Assembly: GCA_964497185.1 (NCBI GenBank)
Contig: CAZCBX010000011.1
Coordinates: forward strand, 24,260 to 88,259
Source of the DNA: CAZCBX01 sp964497185
Lineage (GTDB): Bacteria > Bdellovibrionota_G > JALEGL01 > JAGRMV01
Length of the DNA: 64,000 nt
Direction: 5' to 3'
The notes beneath the pieces are model-generated. The model ran no database searches. It was not told where the DNA came from and was given only the letters and a program-made list of their open reading frames with translations. A program made the position numbers and the translations under genes. Numbering within the stretch: the first letter of the stretch is position 1; each line of letters opens with the position of its first letter. Shown piece by piece: positions 53,892-63,271 of this stretch.

Positions 53892-55046
53892 TTACACGCG
53901 CACCGCTGGATCAAATAATTTTTGATGCTCGTCGGTGGCGTATCGGTCGGTCATGCCGGCGATGTAATCACAAATGATCCGGGGCATGTCTTGCCCTTCA
54001 TACCGCGCCACAAATTCTTGCGGCAGTTGTTGGGGGCGATGCAAATAAGTTTTAAACAAATCTCGGATGATGCGACGGGCTTTGACCTCCATTCGAATCA
54101 CGCGATAATGGTCGTAAAGGTTTTCGCGCAAAAACTGTTTTAGCGCCCTATTTTTTTTGGTCATCTCTGGCGAGTACATGGCCAACGGCTGATCGAGCTG
54201 GCGGATTTCTTCATACGTCTGGATGCCTAAACGCTCAATGTTTTGATGGGTCTGCTCGGTTAAATCATCGATCAGCAAAGACATCATGGCCGAAATGATC
54301 ATTCGCTTTAAATCTTTGAGTGGATATTGCGAATAAGTTTCCATCACCTTGGCTTTGGCTTCTTGCCACAGCTCAACCTTTTCCAAATCCTCCATGGAAA
54401 ACAATGTCGAGGAAAGACCATCATCAATGTCGTGATTGTTGTAGGCAATCTCATCTACGTAATCAATAAGCTGGGCTTCCAACGCAGGCTGCTGATTGGG
54501 AAACAAGTCGTCTGGCACATTTTTGGGCTGCCAGGTGGCCGAATGTTTGACAATGCCTTCGCGCACTTCGGCCGTTAAGTTTAAACCGGAAAAATGTGGA
54601 TAAGGGTGTTCCAGCGTGTCGATGATTCGCAGAGATTGCAAATTGTGTTCAAAGCCGCCCAGTTCTTTCATCAACTCTGACATTTCAATTTCACCGGCGT
54701 GACCAAACGGTGTATGGCCCAAATCGTGTGCCAGTACCAACGCTTCGGTTAGGTCTTCATTTAAACGTAAGATTCTCGCCACGGTTCGGGCAATTTGGGC
54801 CACTTCCAGCGTATGGGTCAGCCGTGTACGGTAATGATCGCCCTCGTGGTTGACAAATACTTGCGTTTTGTATTCCATGCGACGAAAGGCGGTGCAGTGC
54901 AAAACTCGGTCTCGATCGCGTTGAAAATGGGTTCGGTGTCGCGATGGCGCTTCTTCAATCCGTCTACCTTGACTGCCCTGGGACAAACAGGCATAGGGCG
55001 CTAAAATCTTTACTTCAAGGGCTTCTCGCTGCTGGCGTAAGTTCAT
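53892..55046 (-). CDS. dgt: Deoxyguanosinetriphosphate triphosphohydrolase-like protein
   Basis: A 384-residue HD-domain phosphohydrolase that cleaves dNTPs to nucleosides and triphosphate. It has the typical start SHRTHFQRDRDRVLHCTAFRRMEYKTQV (here as PSRHRTHFQRD), RTRLTHTLEVAQIAR, the HD pair in ALVLAHDLGHTPFGHAGE, and DYVDEIAYNNHDIDDGL for the last metal ligand. This arrangement fits the type 2 (Thermus-like) dGTPases. The start at ATG 55046 fits the family; the frame stays open upstream to 55112. It is transcribed together with the VOC gene and divergently from the OmpA operon. Confidence 0.92.
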   Translation of the reverse strand: MNLRQQREALEVKILAPYACLSQGSQGRRIEEAPSRHRTHFQRDRDRVLHCTAFRRMEYKTQVFVNHEGDHYRTRLTHTLEVAQIARTVARILRLNEDLTEALVLAHDLGHTPFGHAGEIEMSELMKELGGFEHNLQSLRIIDTLEHPYPHFSGLNLTAEVREGIVKHSATWQPKNVPDDLFPNQQPALEAQLIDYVDEIAYNNHDIDDGLSSTLFSMEDLEKVELWQEAKAKVMETYSQYPLKDLKRMIISAMMSLLIDDLTEQTHQNIERLGIQTYEEIRQLDQPLAMYSPEMTKKNRALKQFLRENLYDHYRVIRMEVKARRIIRDLFKTYLHRPQQLPQEFVARYEGQDMPRIICDYIAGMTDRYATDEHQKLFDPAVRV

Positions 55047-55211
55047 TTCTTTTTCATACCTTATATACCGGGTGCACGACAAGTTTTTACGCCTTGTTTT
55101 ATGCCGGAACATCAGCTTTTAAATAATAATTTCAATTATTTACAATAATGACTCAAAGCGTGATTTTTCCGCTAGACTTTTTATGTCAAAAAACTATAGT
55201 GCAAAACAATC

Positions 55212-56810
55212 ATGAAAAAACTCATCACTTTTGCGCTTCTTCTATTGCCTTCCGTCCTATGGGCTGTCGATGTAACCACCGACCCCACTCCTTTTGGCTA
55301 TGCCAAAGATGAGTTTGGGCCCAAAGACAACAGCCTTACGTTTTCTGCTTTTGTCGGGATATTGGACAATGCGGAAGGACAACAGTTTCCGCAAGGCGTC
55401 TCCAAAGCACAGAATTTATGGCGCTACGGCATCCGCCTTGGTTATTCAATCACGCAAAATTTTGATATCGAAGCCCACCTTGGCTACACCCCCACCACCA
55501 ACAATTTGAATGATTTGTTTATTTACGACACGGCATTGATGGGGGCCTTTGACATTCCGATTAGTCGATTCATCTATCTATATGGAATGATGGGTCCAGG
55601 TGCTGTTCATTACCGCTTGTCCAATGTCGGCAACACCACGGATTTTTCAGGAAACATCGGTGCAGGGATCAAAGCGTTTGTGTTTAAAAATTTGCACGTG
55701 CGTGCTGAGTTTTTGGGCATCGCCACCTTTGATGATTTTAATTTTGCCATTGCACCCAACGTTGGCATTACCTATTACTTCCAAAGCCAGCAGCGACGCA
55801 AAGATCGTGACCGCGACGGCATTCTCAATGAGGTAGACCAATGCCCCGACCAACCAGAGACGTTTAACGATTACATGGACCAAGACGGTTGCCCTGAAGA
55901 TCCCAATGATTTGGATGGCGATGGCATTGCCAACAACCTAGACCAATGTCCGCAAAAACCCGAAACCGTCAACGGCGCCAAAGATGACGATGGCTGTCCA
56001 GAGGACCCCAACGACATCGATGAAGATGGCATCCCCAATGCCCAAGATCAATGTCCAAAAGATGCTGAAACCGTTAACGGATATCTCGATGAAGATGGCT
56101 GTCCTGAAAACCCCGATGACTGGGATGGGGATAAAATTAACAACGACGTGGATCAATGTCCGCAAAATGCTGAAACCGTCAATGGCGTAAAAGATGAAGA
56201 CGGCTGTCCTGAAAATCCCGATGATTGGGACGGCGACGGCATCAAAAATGATGAAGACCAATGTCCAAAAGATCCTGAAACCATCAATGGGTTGGATGAC
56301 ACCGATGGCTGTCCGGACAAAGTGCCCAACGACTCTGACAACGACGGTGTGCGTGATGACATTGACCAATGTCCCGGTGAAAAAGAAATTTACAACAATT
56401 TCAAAGACGAAGACGGTTGTCCCGATCATGAACTGGATGAATTTTCAGGCGTCGTTGATGGCATTCACTTTAACGTGGGCAAAAGTTCCATTTTGGTGGA
56501 TTCGTATGCCAAACTCAACAAAGGTGCTGAGTTGTTTCAAGCCTATCCAATGCTCACCTTTGTCATTGAGGGCCACACCGATAGCACTGGACCTTTAAGC
56601 GTCAATGACCGTCTGGCCAAAGAGCGTGCCTTGAGCGTGCAAAACTATTTGGCCAAACAAGGCATTGACATGAACCGCATGACCATTGAAGCCTACGGAC
56701 CCCGTAGACCGATTGCGGATAACACTACTGAAGAAGGTCGCGCGCGAAACCGCCGCATTGAATTCAGACTTGAAAATTTGGAAGAAGTTAAAAAAATAGG
56801 TCGTCAATAA
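55212..56810 (+). CDS. OmpA-family outer-membrane protein with six thrombospondin type-3 repeats
   Basis: A 532-residue protein: signal peptide (MKKLITFALLLLPSVLWA), an N-terminal eight-strand-type barrel (about 25-190; ITQNFDIEAHLGYTP, NVGITYYFQS), six calcium-binding thrombospondin type-3 repeats (about 195-410; units of the form DQCPxxxETxNGxxDxDGCPE), and a C-terminal OmpA peptidoglycan-binding domain (FVIEGHTDSTGPLSVNDRLAKERA ... RNRRIEF). It tethers the outer membrane to the cell wall. A TAGACT/TATAGT promoter pair with a 16-bp spacer ends only 11 bases before the ATG. It heads a four-gene run with a lipoprotein and two M16 peptidases. Confidence 0.94.
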   Translation: MKKLITFALLLLPSVLWAVDVTTDPTPFGYAKDEFGPKDNSLTFSAFVGILDNAEGQQFPQGVSKAQNLWRYGIRLGYSITQNFDIEAHLGYTPTTNNLNDLFIYDTALMGAFDIPISRFIYLYGMMGPGAVHYRLSNVGNTTDFSGNIGAGIKAFVFKNLHVRAEFLGIATFDDFNFAIAPNVGITYYFQSQQRRKDRDRDGILNEVDQCPDQPETFNDYMDQDGCPEDPNDLDGDGIANNLDQCPQKPETVNGAKDDDGCPEDPNDIDEDGIPNAQDQCPKDAETVNGYLDEDGCPENPDDWDGDKINNDVDQCPQNAETVNGVKDEDGCPENPDDWDGDGIKNDEDQCPKDPETINGLDDTDGCPDKVPNDSDNDGVRDDIDQCPGEKEIYNNFKDEDGCPDHELDEFSGVVDGIHFNVGKSSILVDSYAKLNKGAELFQAYPMLTFVIEGHTDSTGPLSVNDRLAKERALSVQNYLAKQGIDMNRMTIEAYGPRRPIADNTTEEGRARNRRIEFRLENLEEVKKIGRQ

Positions 56811-56811
56811 G

Positions 56812-57357
56812 ATGGTTTTTCGGCGAGCTGCCGCACTGCTTATGCTGGCATTGAGCCTCCAAGGCTGCAGCTGGTTTGAAGAAGTATTGGTGGGTTGGTC
56901 TACCTACGAGCACCCTTCTTTAAATTTTACGATTGATTACCCGACCGACTGGCAACTCAAAACCGATGCAGATTTCGGCGTGCAGGTGCAATTTTTTGCG
57001 CCTGAGCGTCAGGATTTATTTCGGTCCAACGCCAACATCGTGGTGACCAAAGCCGATGTCCTCGACCTTGATGCGCTGGCAGATTTATCGGTGCGTCAGC
57101 TGACGGCGTTGATCAGTGGCTATAGCGTAGATACCAAAGCATATGGAAACTTGGGCAACCTGCCCGGCATTGATTTACGAGGTCGATACCCATCAGCCAC
57201 CGGACCGCGCATGATCCGCACGGTGATTGCGGTGGATCAAGGCATGCAGTTTGTATTTACTTTTACCTGTCCCTACGCGCTGGAAGCTGCGTTTCAAAAA
57301 CAAGTCAACAAAATGATTGATTCCTTTGAGCGATCCAATAAGATCGGTTCATCATGA
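56812..57357 (+). CDS. Lipoprotein with PsbP/DUF1795-like domain
   Basis: A 181-residue lipoprotein with lipobox LQGC (Cys19). The mature part starts with a membrane-near linker and then a fold like that of PsbP: YEHPSLNFTIDYPTDWQL, FFAPERQDLFRSNANIVVTKA, and a C-terminal FVFTFTCPYALEAAFQKQVNKMIDSFE. Function unknown; such domains are often found in bacterial lipoproteins. It starts 1 bp after the OmpA stop and overlaps the first M16 peptidase gene by 4 bp. Confidence 0.82.
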   Translation: MVFRRAAALLMLALSLQGCSWFEEVLVGWSTYEHPSLNFTIDYPTDWQLKTDADFGVQVQFFAPERQDLFRSNANIVVTKADVLDLDALADLSVRQLTALISGYSVDTKAYGNLGNLPGIDLRGRYPSATGPRMIRTVIAVDQGMQFVFTFTCPYALEAAFQKQVNKMIDSFERSNKIGSS

Positions 57358-58643
57358 GCAATTATTCTAAAGTGAATGACTTTCAATTTGGCACCCACAT
57401 TCATCTTGAAAAATATCAATTTACCAATGGCTTAACACTGATTGTATTTCCAGACCACACCGCTCCAGTATTTTCTTATCACACCTGGTTTAACGTTGGC
57501 TCTCGCAACGAACGCGATGGCATCACGGGCATGGCCCATCTTTTTGAACATTTGATGTTCAAAGAAACCAAAAACTATGCAGCAGGCCAATTTGATCGCC
57601 TCTGTGAAGAAGCCGGTGGCAAGATCAATGCCGCCACTTACCTCGATTGGACTTTTTATCGACAGAGCTTGCCCGTGGAAGCTTTTGCCATGATGGCTGA
57701 ATTGGAAGCCGATCGCATGCAAAATATGATTTTAAGCCAAGAACAGCTGGACTCTGAACGAGAAGTTGTTGCCAACGAAAGACTGATGCGGGTGGACAAC
57801 AACCCAACCGGCACCCTTTATGAAGCCCTCTATAAAAATGCTTTCACCAAACATCCATATCATTGGCCCGTCATTGGCTGGATGAAAGACATTCAAAGCA
57901 TGTCCTTAAAACAGTGCATGCGTTTTTACGAAAACTACTATGCGCCCAACAATGCCGTAATTGTTCTGGTGGGCGATCTAACCGTGGAGCAAGCGCTAAA
58001 AGAAATTGATCTTCGCTACGGTCATATTCCTGCTTCCGATGTGAAACCGTTAAAAGTGGAAACAGAGCCCGAACAAACCGCTGAAATCAGCCACACCATT
58101 GAACAAGAAATTTCTTCACCGCGTTTGATGATGGGCTACAAAGTGCCCCAAGCCACCCATGAGGACATTCCCAAGCTCGAATTGCTCCATGCCTTGCTTT
58201 TTGATGGCCGTAGCTCACGTTTGTACCGCAAACTGGTTCATGAAACCAAATTGGCCACCTCGGCTTCGGGATGGGTCAACCATACCAAGAGTCCAGGCTT
58301 GTACATCATTGATGTTACCGCCAAACCAAACGTCGATCCGCAAGAAATCATTGCGCTGATCGACCAAGAAATGAAAATTTTACAGACTGAACTTGCCCCC
58401 CTCGATGAACTTGAAAAATGCAAGACACGAACAGAAACATCGTTTTGGGGACAGCTGAGCACCACCGACGACAAAGCTCAATCCATTGGTTTTCATGAAA
58501 TCGTGTATCAAGACTATCGTTTGATGTTTGATGAGATACAAGAGATTCAAAAACTATCACCCGAGGACATTCAATACGCCGCTAAAATTTACTTGCATCC
58601 CAACAAGCGTACCGTGGTGATCGGTCAGCCTAAAAAAACGTAA
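57354..58643 (+). CDS. M16 family zinc peptidase, catalytic
   Basis: A 429-residue peptidase of the pitrilysin/processing-peptidase family. The inverted zinc motif HLFEH (His62, Glu65, His66) is intact, and AELEADRMQNM about 75 residues later gives the third ligand. SFWGQLSTTDDKAQSIGF is in the C-terminal half. It has no signal peptide and so may act in the cytoplasm unless exported in another way. The gene is the catalytic half of a pair with the next gene, the usual arrangement for two-subunit M16B enzymes. Confidence 0.92.
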   Translation: MSNYSKVNDFQFGTHIHLEKYQFTNGLTLIVFPDHTAPVFSYHTWFNVGSRNERDGITGMAHLFEHLMFKETKNYAAGQFDRLCEEAGGKINAATYLDWTFYRQSLPVEAFAMMAELEADRMQNMILSQEQLDSEREVVANERLMRVDNNPTGTLYEALYKNAFTKHPYHWPVIGWMKDIQSMSLKQCMRFYENYYAPNNAVIVLVGDLTVEQALKEIDLRYGHIPASDVKPLKVETEPEQTAEISHTIEQEISSPRLMMGYKVPQATHEDIPKLELLHALLFDGRSSRLYRKLVHETKLATSASGWVNHTKSPGLYIIDVTAKPNVDPQEIIALIDQEMKILQTELAPLDELEKCKTRTETSFWGQLSTTDDKAQSIGFHEIVYQDYRLMFDEIQEIQKLSPEDIQYAAKIYLHPNKRTVVIGQPKKT

Positions 58644-58662
58644 AGAAAGAAAGTATTCCATC

Positions 58663-60009
58663 ATGTCCACTCCCCATACATTCGCAACACCTCAATGGAA
58701 ACGGTTTGACCTCTTTGACACTTTGCTGGTGGCCAAAAACGACCGGCCGGTGGTAAAATTTGTTATTATGTTGCCGTTTGGCGCATATTTGGATCCCAAA
58801 GGCCAAGAAGGCTTGACCAACGCCACGGGTGACATGTTGCTGCGTGGCTGCAAGGACTACAGCCGCAACGAACTCGAGGACAAACTGGACCAACTCGGGG
58901 CCAGCATGAACATCTACTGCGGCTTTCATACCATGTCCATCGAGGGACAAATTTTAAAACGCAATTTTCCAAAACTGCTTTCCATCATTGAAAGTTTGCT
59001 CAAACATCCCAATTTCGATGCGGACCAGTGTGCGGAGTTGGTTCGCGAAACACAAGACCAGATCAAGCTTCGACAAAATGACGACCAATCGTTGGCCAGG
59101 TATGCTTTTGTCAAAGCGCTTTACAAAGACCATTTGTATCAACAAGATGTTACCGGCACCATTGAGTCGCTTTCAAACATCACAGCAAAAGATTGCCAAA
59201 CCCACTATCAAAAACATTTTGCCATTGACGGGGCCTGGATTGGTTTATCGGGCGATGTTAACCCCACCATGGTCGAGCTAACGGGTCTTACGCTGAAACG
59301 GGCCCTACCCGTATCCGGCGAAGTTCCTTTTTCGCCTAGACAAGCACAAAGACCGCCTGCGTTGGCAGGTAAAAAACTTATTTTGGTGGACAAACCTGGA
59401 CGGAGCCAAACGCACTTTTACATGGGCCACCCCACCCAACACGTCACGCATCCCCATTACTTTGATTTTTCAGTGTATTCCACAGCGTTTGCAGGCAGCA
59501 TCTTTCAGGCCAAATACATGCAAGAAATTCGCGTCAAACGTGGCTGGTCTTACGGCGCCTATGGCAGCATGGATCAGCGCAAAGAAGCCAACAGCTATTA
59601 CCTTTATACGTTTCCTAAAAATGAAGATACAGCCGATGCCATCGCGCTTTCTTTGGAAATGTACGCGCAAGCCATGAAGGGAGAAATTTTGGAACCCAAC
59701 GACATCGCGTTTGCCAAAAATTATCTCGACCGCTCATTTCCATTCAAAGTGGACACCCCCAATAAAATTTTATCGCAAAAAATTCATCAACGGCTTTTGG
59801 GCCTTCCCGATGACTATTTGCAAAATTACCGTCAAAACATCCGTGCAGTCAAAAATGAAAACATATTGGATCACATTCAGCCTTTTTTCTCTCCAGAGAA
59901 AAAGGTTATCACCGTGCTGGGTACCGCTTCCGAAATTCAAAAATCGCTGGAAGAAAAAATTTCAGACTTTGAGTTGGAAGTCGTCCCCTATACAGACCTA
60001 ATCACGTAA
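58663..60009 (+). CDS. M16 family peptidase, non-catalytic partner
   Basis: A 448-residue M16 homologue. In the position of HxxEH it reads TNATGDMLLRG, so the zinc site is missing. The C-terminal substrate-binding motif is kept (RVKRGWSYGAYGS, the R/Y pair). In known M16B heterodimers such a subunit supplies the second half of the chamber. The ATG at 58663 lies 19 bp after the catalytic gene. Its 3' end overlaps the convergent speA by 12 bp. Confidence 0.9.
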   Translation: MSTPHTFATPQWKRFDLFDTLLVAKNDRPVVKFVIMLPFGAYLDPKGQEGLTNATGDMLLRGCKDYSRNELEDKLDQLGASMNIYCGFHTMSIEGQILKRNFPKLLSIIESLLKHPNFDADQCAELVRETQDQIKLRQNDDQSLARYAFVKALYKDHLYQQDVTGTIESLSNITAKDCQTHYQKHFAIDGAWIGLSGDVNPTMVELTGLTLKRALPVSGEVPFSPRQAQRPPALAGKKLILVDKPGRSQTHFYMGHPTQHVTHPHYFDFSVYSTAFAGSIFQAKYMQEIRVKRGWSYGAYGSMDQRKEANSYYLYTFPKNEDTADAIALSLEMYAQAMKGEILEPNDIAFAKNYLDRSFPFKVDTPNKILSQKIHQRLLGLPDDYLQNYRQNIRAVKNENILDHIQPFFSPEKKVITVLGTASEIQKSLEEKISDFELEVVPYTDLIT

Positions 60010-61878
60010 ATACGTGTAGTCCTGAAACAAGCCATGGTACATCTCTAAAAGCTGATCGGCTTTGGGCTCTTTGTTTTTTTTCAATGTTTGCTGGGCATGC
60101 TTCATGAGCGCTTCTTGGTCATAACCAAACATTTCAATGGTATCTTTGTTGGTGTCACCCCGAACCACCGAATCAATGGTGGTTTGACCATCTTCATTCA
60201 GCGACACATGAACATTGTTCACGCTGCCAAATAAGTTGTGCATGTCGCCCATTGTATCTTGATAGGACCCAATCATTAAAATGCCAATGTAATAGGGTTG
60301 TCCTTCTTTAAGCTCATGCAATTCAAGCGCATCTTTGATGTCTTTTAAATCGACAAATTTATCCACTTCGCCATCGGAGTCACAAGTAATGTCCACAATG
60401 GTGGCCTTCAGAGTCGGCATTTCATTGAGTCTGTGAATGGGCACGATGGGGAAAAGTTGATCCAAAGCCCAATGGTCGGGAATGGATTGAAATACGCTAA
60501 AATTGCACACCACTTTTTGGAAAAGCTTTTGTTCTAATTCTACAAACTCATCGGTGACAAATTTGGCGGTTTTGGAAAACTTTACGGCCATTTGGGCAAC
60601 CTTCCAGTACAACCATTCTCCTTTGGCGCGATCTTCAATGTCCAACATGCCCAAATTAAACAAGGACTGCATTTCATCACGCTTTTCCACTGCGTCATGA
60701 TAATACTCTCGGTAATTTTTGACTGTATAGTTGCGGTAAATGTAAAGCAGGTCATCAATGACTTGATGCTCATTGGACTCAATCACAGGCTCTTGATCCA
60801 TGGCGGCTTCGCGAATGACATCGCGCACGTCCATAATCAACATGGAGTGATGCGTGGTTAGCGCACGGCCGCTTTCAGAAACAATGGTGGGATGAGGCAC
60901 ATCTTCACTCTCACATACCTCAGCGATGGTATAAACAACGTCGTTGGCATATTCACCTATGCTATAATTGACCGAAGCATCCGATGAAGTTTTGCTTCCA
61001 TCATAATCAACACCAAGACCGCCACCCACGTCCAAATATTGAATGTCCACACCCATTTTTTTAACCTTGGCATATACGCGGGCGGCTTCGCGAATGGCGG
61101 CTTTGATTTTACGAATTTCTGTTATTTGTGAACCAATGTGAAAATGCAATAGTTTCAAATGCGACAAAAGATTTTTTTCCTTCAGCCACTCAATGGACGC
61201 AATTAACTGCATGGTGCTCAGTCCAAACTTGGACGAATGTCCACCCGACTTTTCCCAAAGCCCCGATCCTTTGGCCTGCAATTTAATGCGAAAACCCAAG
61301 TTGGGGATGGGTTTGCCCTCCTGTGCCAGTGTTTGTACATATTTAAGCTCAAATGGTTTTTCAATCACCGTGATCATATTTCGGCCCAAAGAAACGCCCA
61401 TGGACGCCAAATCGAAATAAGCTTGATCTTTAAAGCCATTGCAAATGGTGAGTGCTTGCTCAGCGACATCTTGACCCAACGCAACCATGAGTTCTGGTTT
61501 GCTGCCTACTTCGATGCCCAGATTATGCTGCTGTCCAGCCTTGAGCAATCCTTGCACCACACTTTTGTTTTGATTCACTTTGATGGGGAAAACAGGCATA
61601 TACTTGCCATTGTATGAAAACTCTTTTTGAGATTTTTCAAATGCTTCCACCAAACGGTTAACACGTCGTGCCAGCATTTGGGGAAAGCGCAGCACCATGG
61701 GAGCGCCCACCTTCTGTGCTTGGGCTTGAATGACTGTATCAAAAATATCAATTTGCTGTTCGGTGTTGGCTGTGGGGTGAATCAATAAATGCCCCTGCTC
61801 GTTGACGGAAAAATATTTTTTTCCCCAAGAATCGATGCCATAAATGTGTTGAATGTCTTCCGTCGTTGTTTTTTTCAT
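59998..61878 (-). CDS. speA: Biosynthetic arginine decarboxylase
   Basis: A 626-residue PLP enzyme of the alanine-racemase fold that turns arginine into agmatine, the first step of the agmatine route to putrescine. PLP Lys100 is in VFPIKVNQNKSVVQ. IEVGSKPELMVAL, LHFHIGSQITEIRKIK, YLDVGGGLGVDYDGSK, SESGRALTTHHS and the C-terminal DITCDSDGEVDKFVD are all family-specific. Length matches the SpeA type. It is divergent from speB, which makes the next enzyme, with 208 bp between. Confidence 0.96.
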   Translation of the reverse strand: MKKTTTEDIQHIYGIDSWGKKYFSVNEQGHLLIHPTANTEQQIDIFDTVIQAQAQKVGAPMVLRFPQMLARRVNRLVEAFEKSQKEFSYNGKYMPVFPIKVNQNKSVVQGLLKAGQQHNLGIEVGSKPELMVALGQDVAEQALTICNGFKDQAYFDLASMGVSLGRNMITVIEKPFELKYVQTLAQEGKPIPNLGFRIKLQAKGSGLWEKSGGHSSKFGLSTMQLIASIEWLKEKNLLSHLKLLHFHIGSQITEIRKIKAAIREAARVYAKVKKMGVDIQYLDVGGGLGVDYDGSKTSSDASVNYSIGEYANDVVYTIAEVCESEDVPHPTIVSESGRALTTHHSMLIMDVRDVIREAAMDQEPVIESNEHQVIDDLLYIYRNYTVKNYREYYHDAVEKRDEMQSLFNLGMLDIEDRAKGEWLYWKVAQMAVKFSKTAKFVTDEFVELEQKLFQKVVCNFSVFQSIPDHWALDQLFPIVPIHRLNEMPTLKATIVDITCDSDGEVDKFVDLKDIKDALELHELKEGQPYYIGILMIGSYQDTMGDMHNLFGSVNNVHVSLNEDGQTTIDSVVRGDTNKDTIEMFGYDQEALMKHAQQTLKKNKEPKADQLLEMYHGLFQDYTYLRD

Positions 61879-61926
61879 GAAGCAATCCAGATGTTAAGCG
61901 TTAAAAACAGTGTATACCTTTGTTTT

Positions 61927-61953
61927 GCAAGCCAGCCGGCTTGCAGTTTTTTT
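61927..61953 (+). terminator. Terminator-like hairpin in the speA-speB intergenic region
   Basis: GCAAGCC-AGCC-GGCTTGC (61927-61944) followed by AG and seven T. It points towards speB, yet no plus-strand gene ends upstream, since speA is transcribed away from it. It may be a leader attenuator of speB or a barrier to antisense transcription. Confidence 0.6.
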
Positions 61954-62086
61954 CGCAAGAATCAAACAGGTTGGATCCTTTACGAACTTTCATTCATCGT
62001 AAACCTTCTTTGGGCTTTCCATGCGTAACATCAGCGATGTAAAATTACGTGTTGAAAGAAAGTCAAAAAGCAAGTAAAACGCATTC

Positions 62087-62980
62087 GTGGATATACGCGA
62101 CATTCGAGAATTTCTCAACCCTGAACAACCTGAGTCAACCCAGCAGGCCAGCGCACGTTTTATTGTGCTGCCGTTTCCCTTGGAAAAAACCACTTCTTAC
62201 ATTCAAGGCACAGCCCGAGGCCCGCAGGCCATTTTGGATGCCAGCAGTCAGGTTGAATTTTTTGATCCCGAACTTCAATTGCAAGCCCTCGACCATGGCA
62301 TTTACACCGATCACCGCTTGCATGATCCGGCTATCAATCAAGAAGACACCAAAACTGTGTTGGCCCGCGCCAGCGGCATCGTTCGAGAGTACATCACCAA
62401 CGATCAATTTGTCCTTACCCTTGGCGGTGAACACACCGTGACGCCCGGCGTGGCCACGCCTTTTTTGGATCGCTATGGGTCAGACCTCACCATTTTGCAT
62501 TTTGATGCCCACGCCGATTTAAAAGACACCTATGAAGGCAGTCCTTATAGTCATGCCTGTGCCATTCGGCGCATCGTTCAAAACTCGCCCATCGTGTCCA
62601 TGGGCATTCGAAGCCTAAACGATGAAGAATATGCCTATGCCCAGCAGCAACCGTTAATCACAACCTTTTACGCCCACGACATGGCTTTTGATGCAAACTG
62701 GATGCAAAAAGCCATCGATGCCGTGCAAACGCCCTACACCTACGTCACATTTGACCTCGATGGTTTGGATCCAAGCATTATGCAGTCGGTGGGTACACCC
62801 CAACCAGGCGGCATTTTATGGCATCAAGCCCTGCACGTGATTAAATCGGTGGCTTCAAAATCCAAACTGGTGGGCGCCGATGTCAACGAGTTGTGCCCCA
62901 TCGACGGCATGATTGCATCAGACTTTTTGGCCGCCAAATTGTGCTATAAAATCATGGGCTATAGCTTGCTCAAGGACTAG
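62087..62980 (+). CDS. speB: Agmatinase (arginase/ureohydrolase family)
   Basis: A 297-residue binuclear manganese hydrolase. Metal ligands are visible in LTLGGEHTVTPG, ILHFDAHADLKDTYEG, SHACAIRRI and YVTFDLDGLDPSIMQ; GTPQPGGILWHQA and VGADVNELCPIDGMIASDF complete the family pattern. It splits agmatine to putrescine and urea. The start used is GTG at 62087; the ribosome site is weak. Paired divergently with speA, so both genes probably share control. Confidence 0.93.
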   Translation: MDIRDIREFLNPEQPESTQQASARFIVLPFPLEKTTSYIQGTARGPQAILDASSQVEFFDPELQLQALDHGIYTDHRLHDPAINQEDTKTVLARASGIVREYITNDQFVLTLGGEHTVTPGVATPFLDRYGSDLTILHFDAHADLKDTYEGSPYSHACAIRRIVQNSPIVSMGIRSLNDEEYAYAQQQPLITTFYAHDMAFDANWMQKAIDAVQTPYTYVTFDLDGLDPSIMQSVGTPQPGGILWHQALHVIKSVASKSKLVGADVNELCPIDGMIASDFLAAKLCYKIMGYSLLKD

Positions 62981-63000
62981 GTCCCCCCCAAGCCCGCAGT

Positions 63001-63267
63001 CTAAAATTGAAATTTTTCGATTTCGATTAAATATGGTTTGGCAATGGCAGGCTTTTGAAACACTTGCCACAGATACAAAGCGCCCAACAACACATACACC
63101 AAACACACTGCTTTTCGGTGCTTGATCAGCCAAGACATCCAAGGGGATCCTTTTGGACCCGACGTTTTTTTGGTTTTTTCAACGGTCTGGGGTTCCACCA
63201 CCACTTCATCGGTGTCTTCTTCCTCTAAGGGTCTGGGTGGCGTTATCTCGTCGTGTGATGGATCCAT
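63001..63267 (-). CDS. Small single-pass membrane protein
   Basis: An 88-residue protein. The N-terminal half is acidic and Pro/Thr-rich (EEEDTDEVVVEPQTVEKTKK), then comes a basic stretch (WLIKHRKA) and one membrane helix (VCLVYVLLGALYLWQVF) near the C-terminus, so the N-terminus is probably cytoplasmic. It starts at ATG 63267, 4 bp after the stop of the upstream lipoprotein gene. A TTG six codons earlier is not favoured. No family is recognised. Confidence 0.65.
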   Translation of the reverse strand: MDPSHDEITPPRPLEEEDTDEVVVEPQTVEKTKKTSGPKGSPWMSWLIKHRKAVCLVYVLLGALYLWQVFQKPAIAKPYLIEIEKFQF

Positions 63268-63271
63268 AACT

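Noticed and set aside
55800..56440. Periodic DNA repeats of about 108-114 bp as a CRISPR or satellite
   Set aside because: They encode thrombospondin type-3 repeats in the OmpA-family protein. The long antisense frame across them (55938-56429) is a shadow of this repeat coding.
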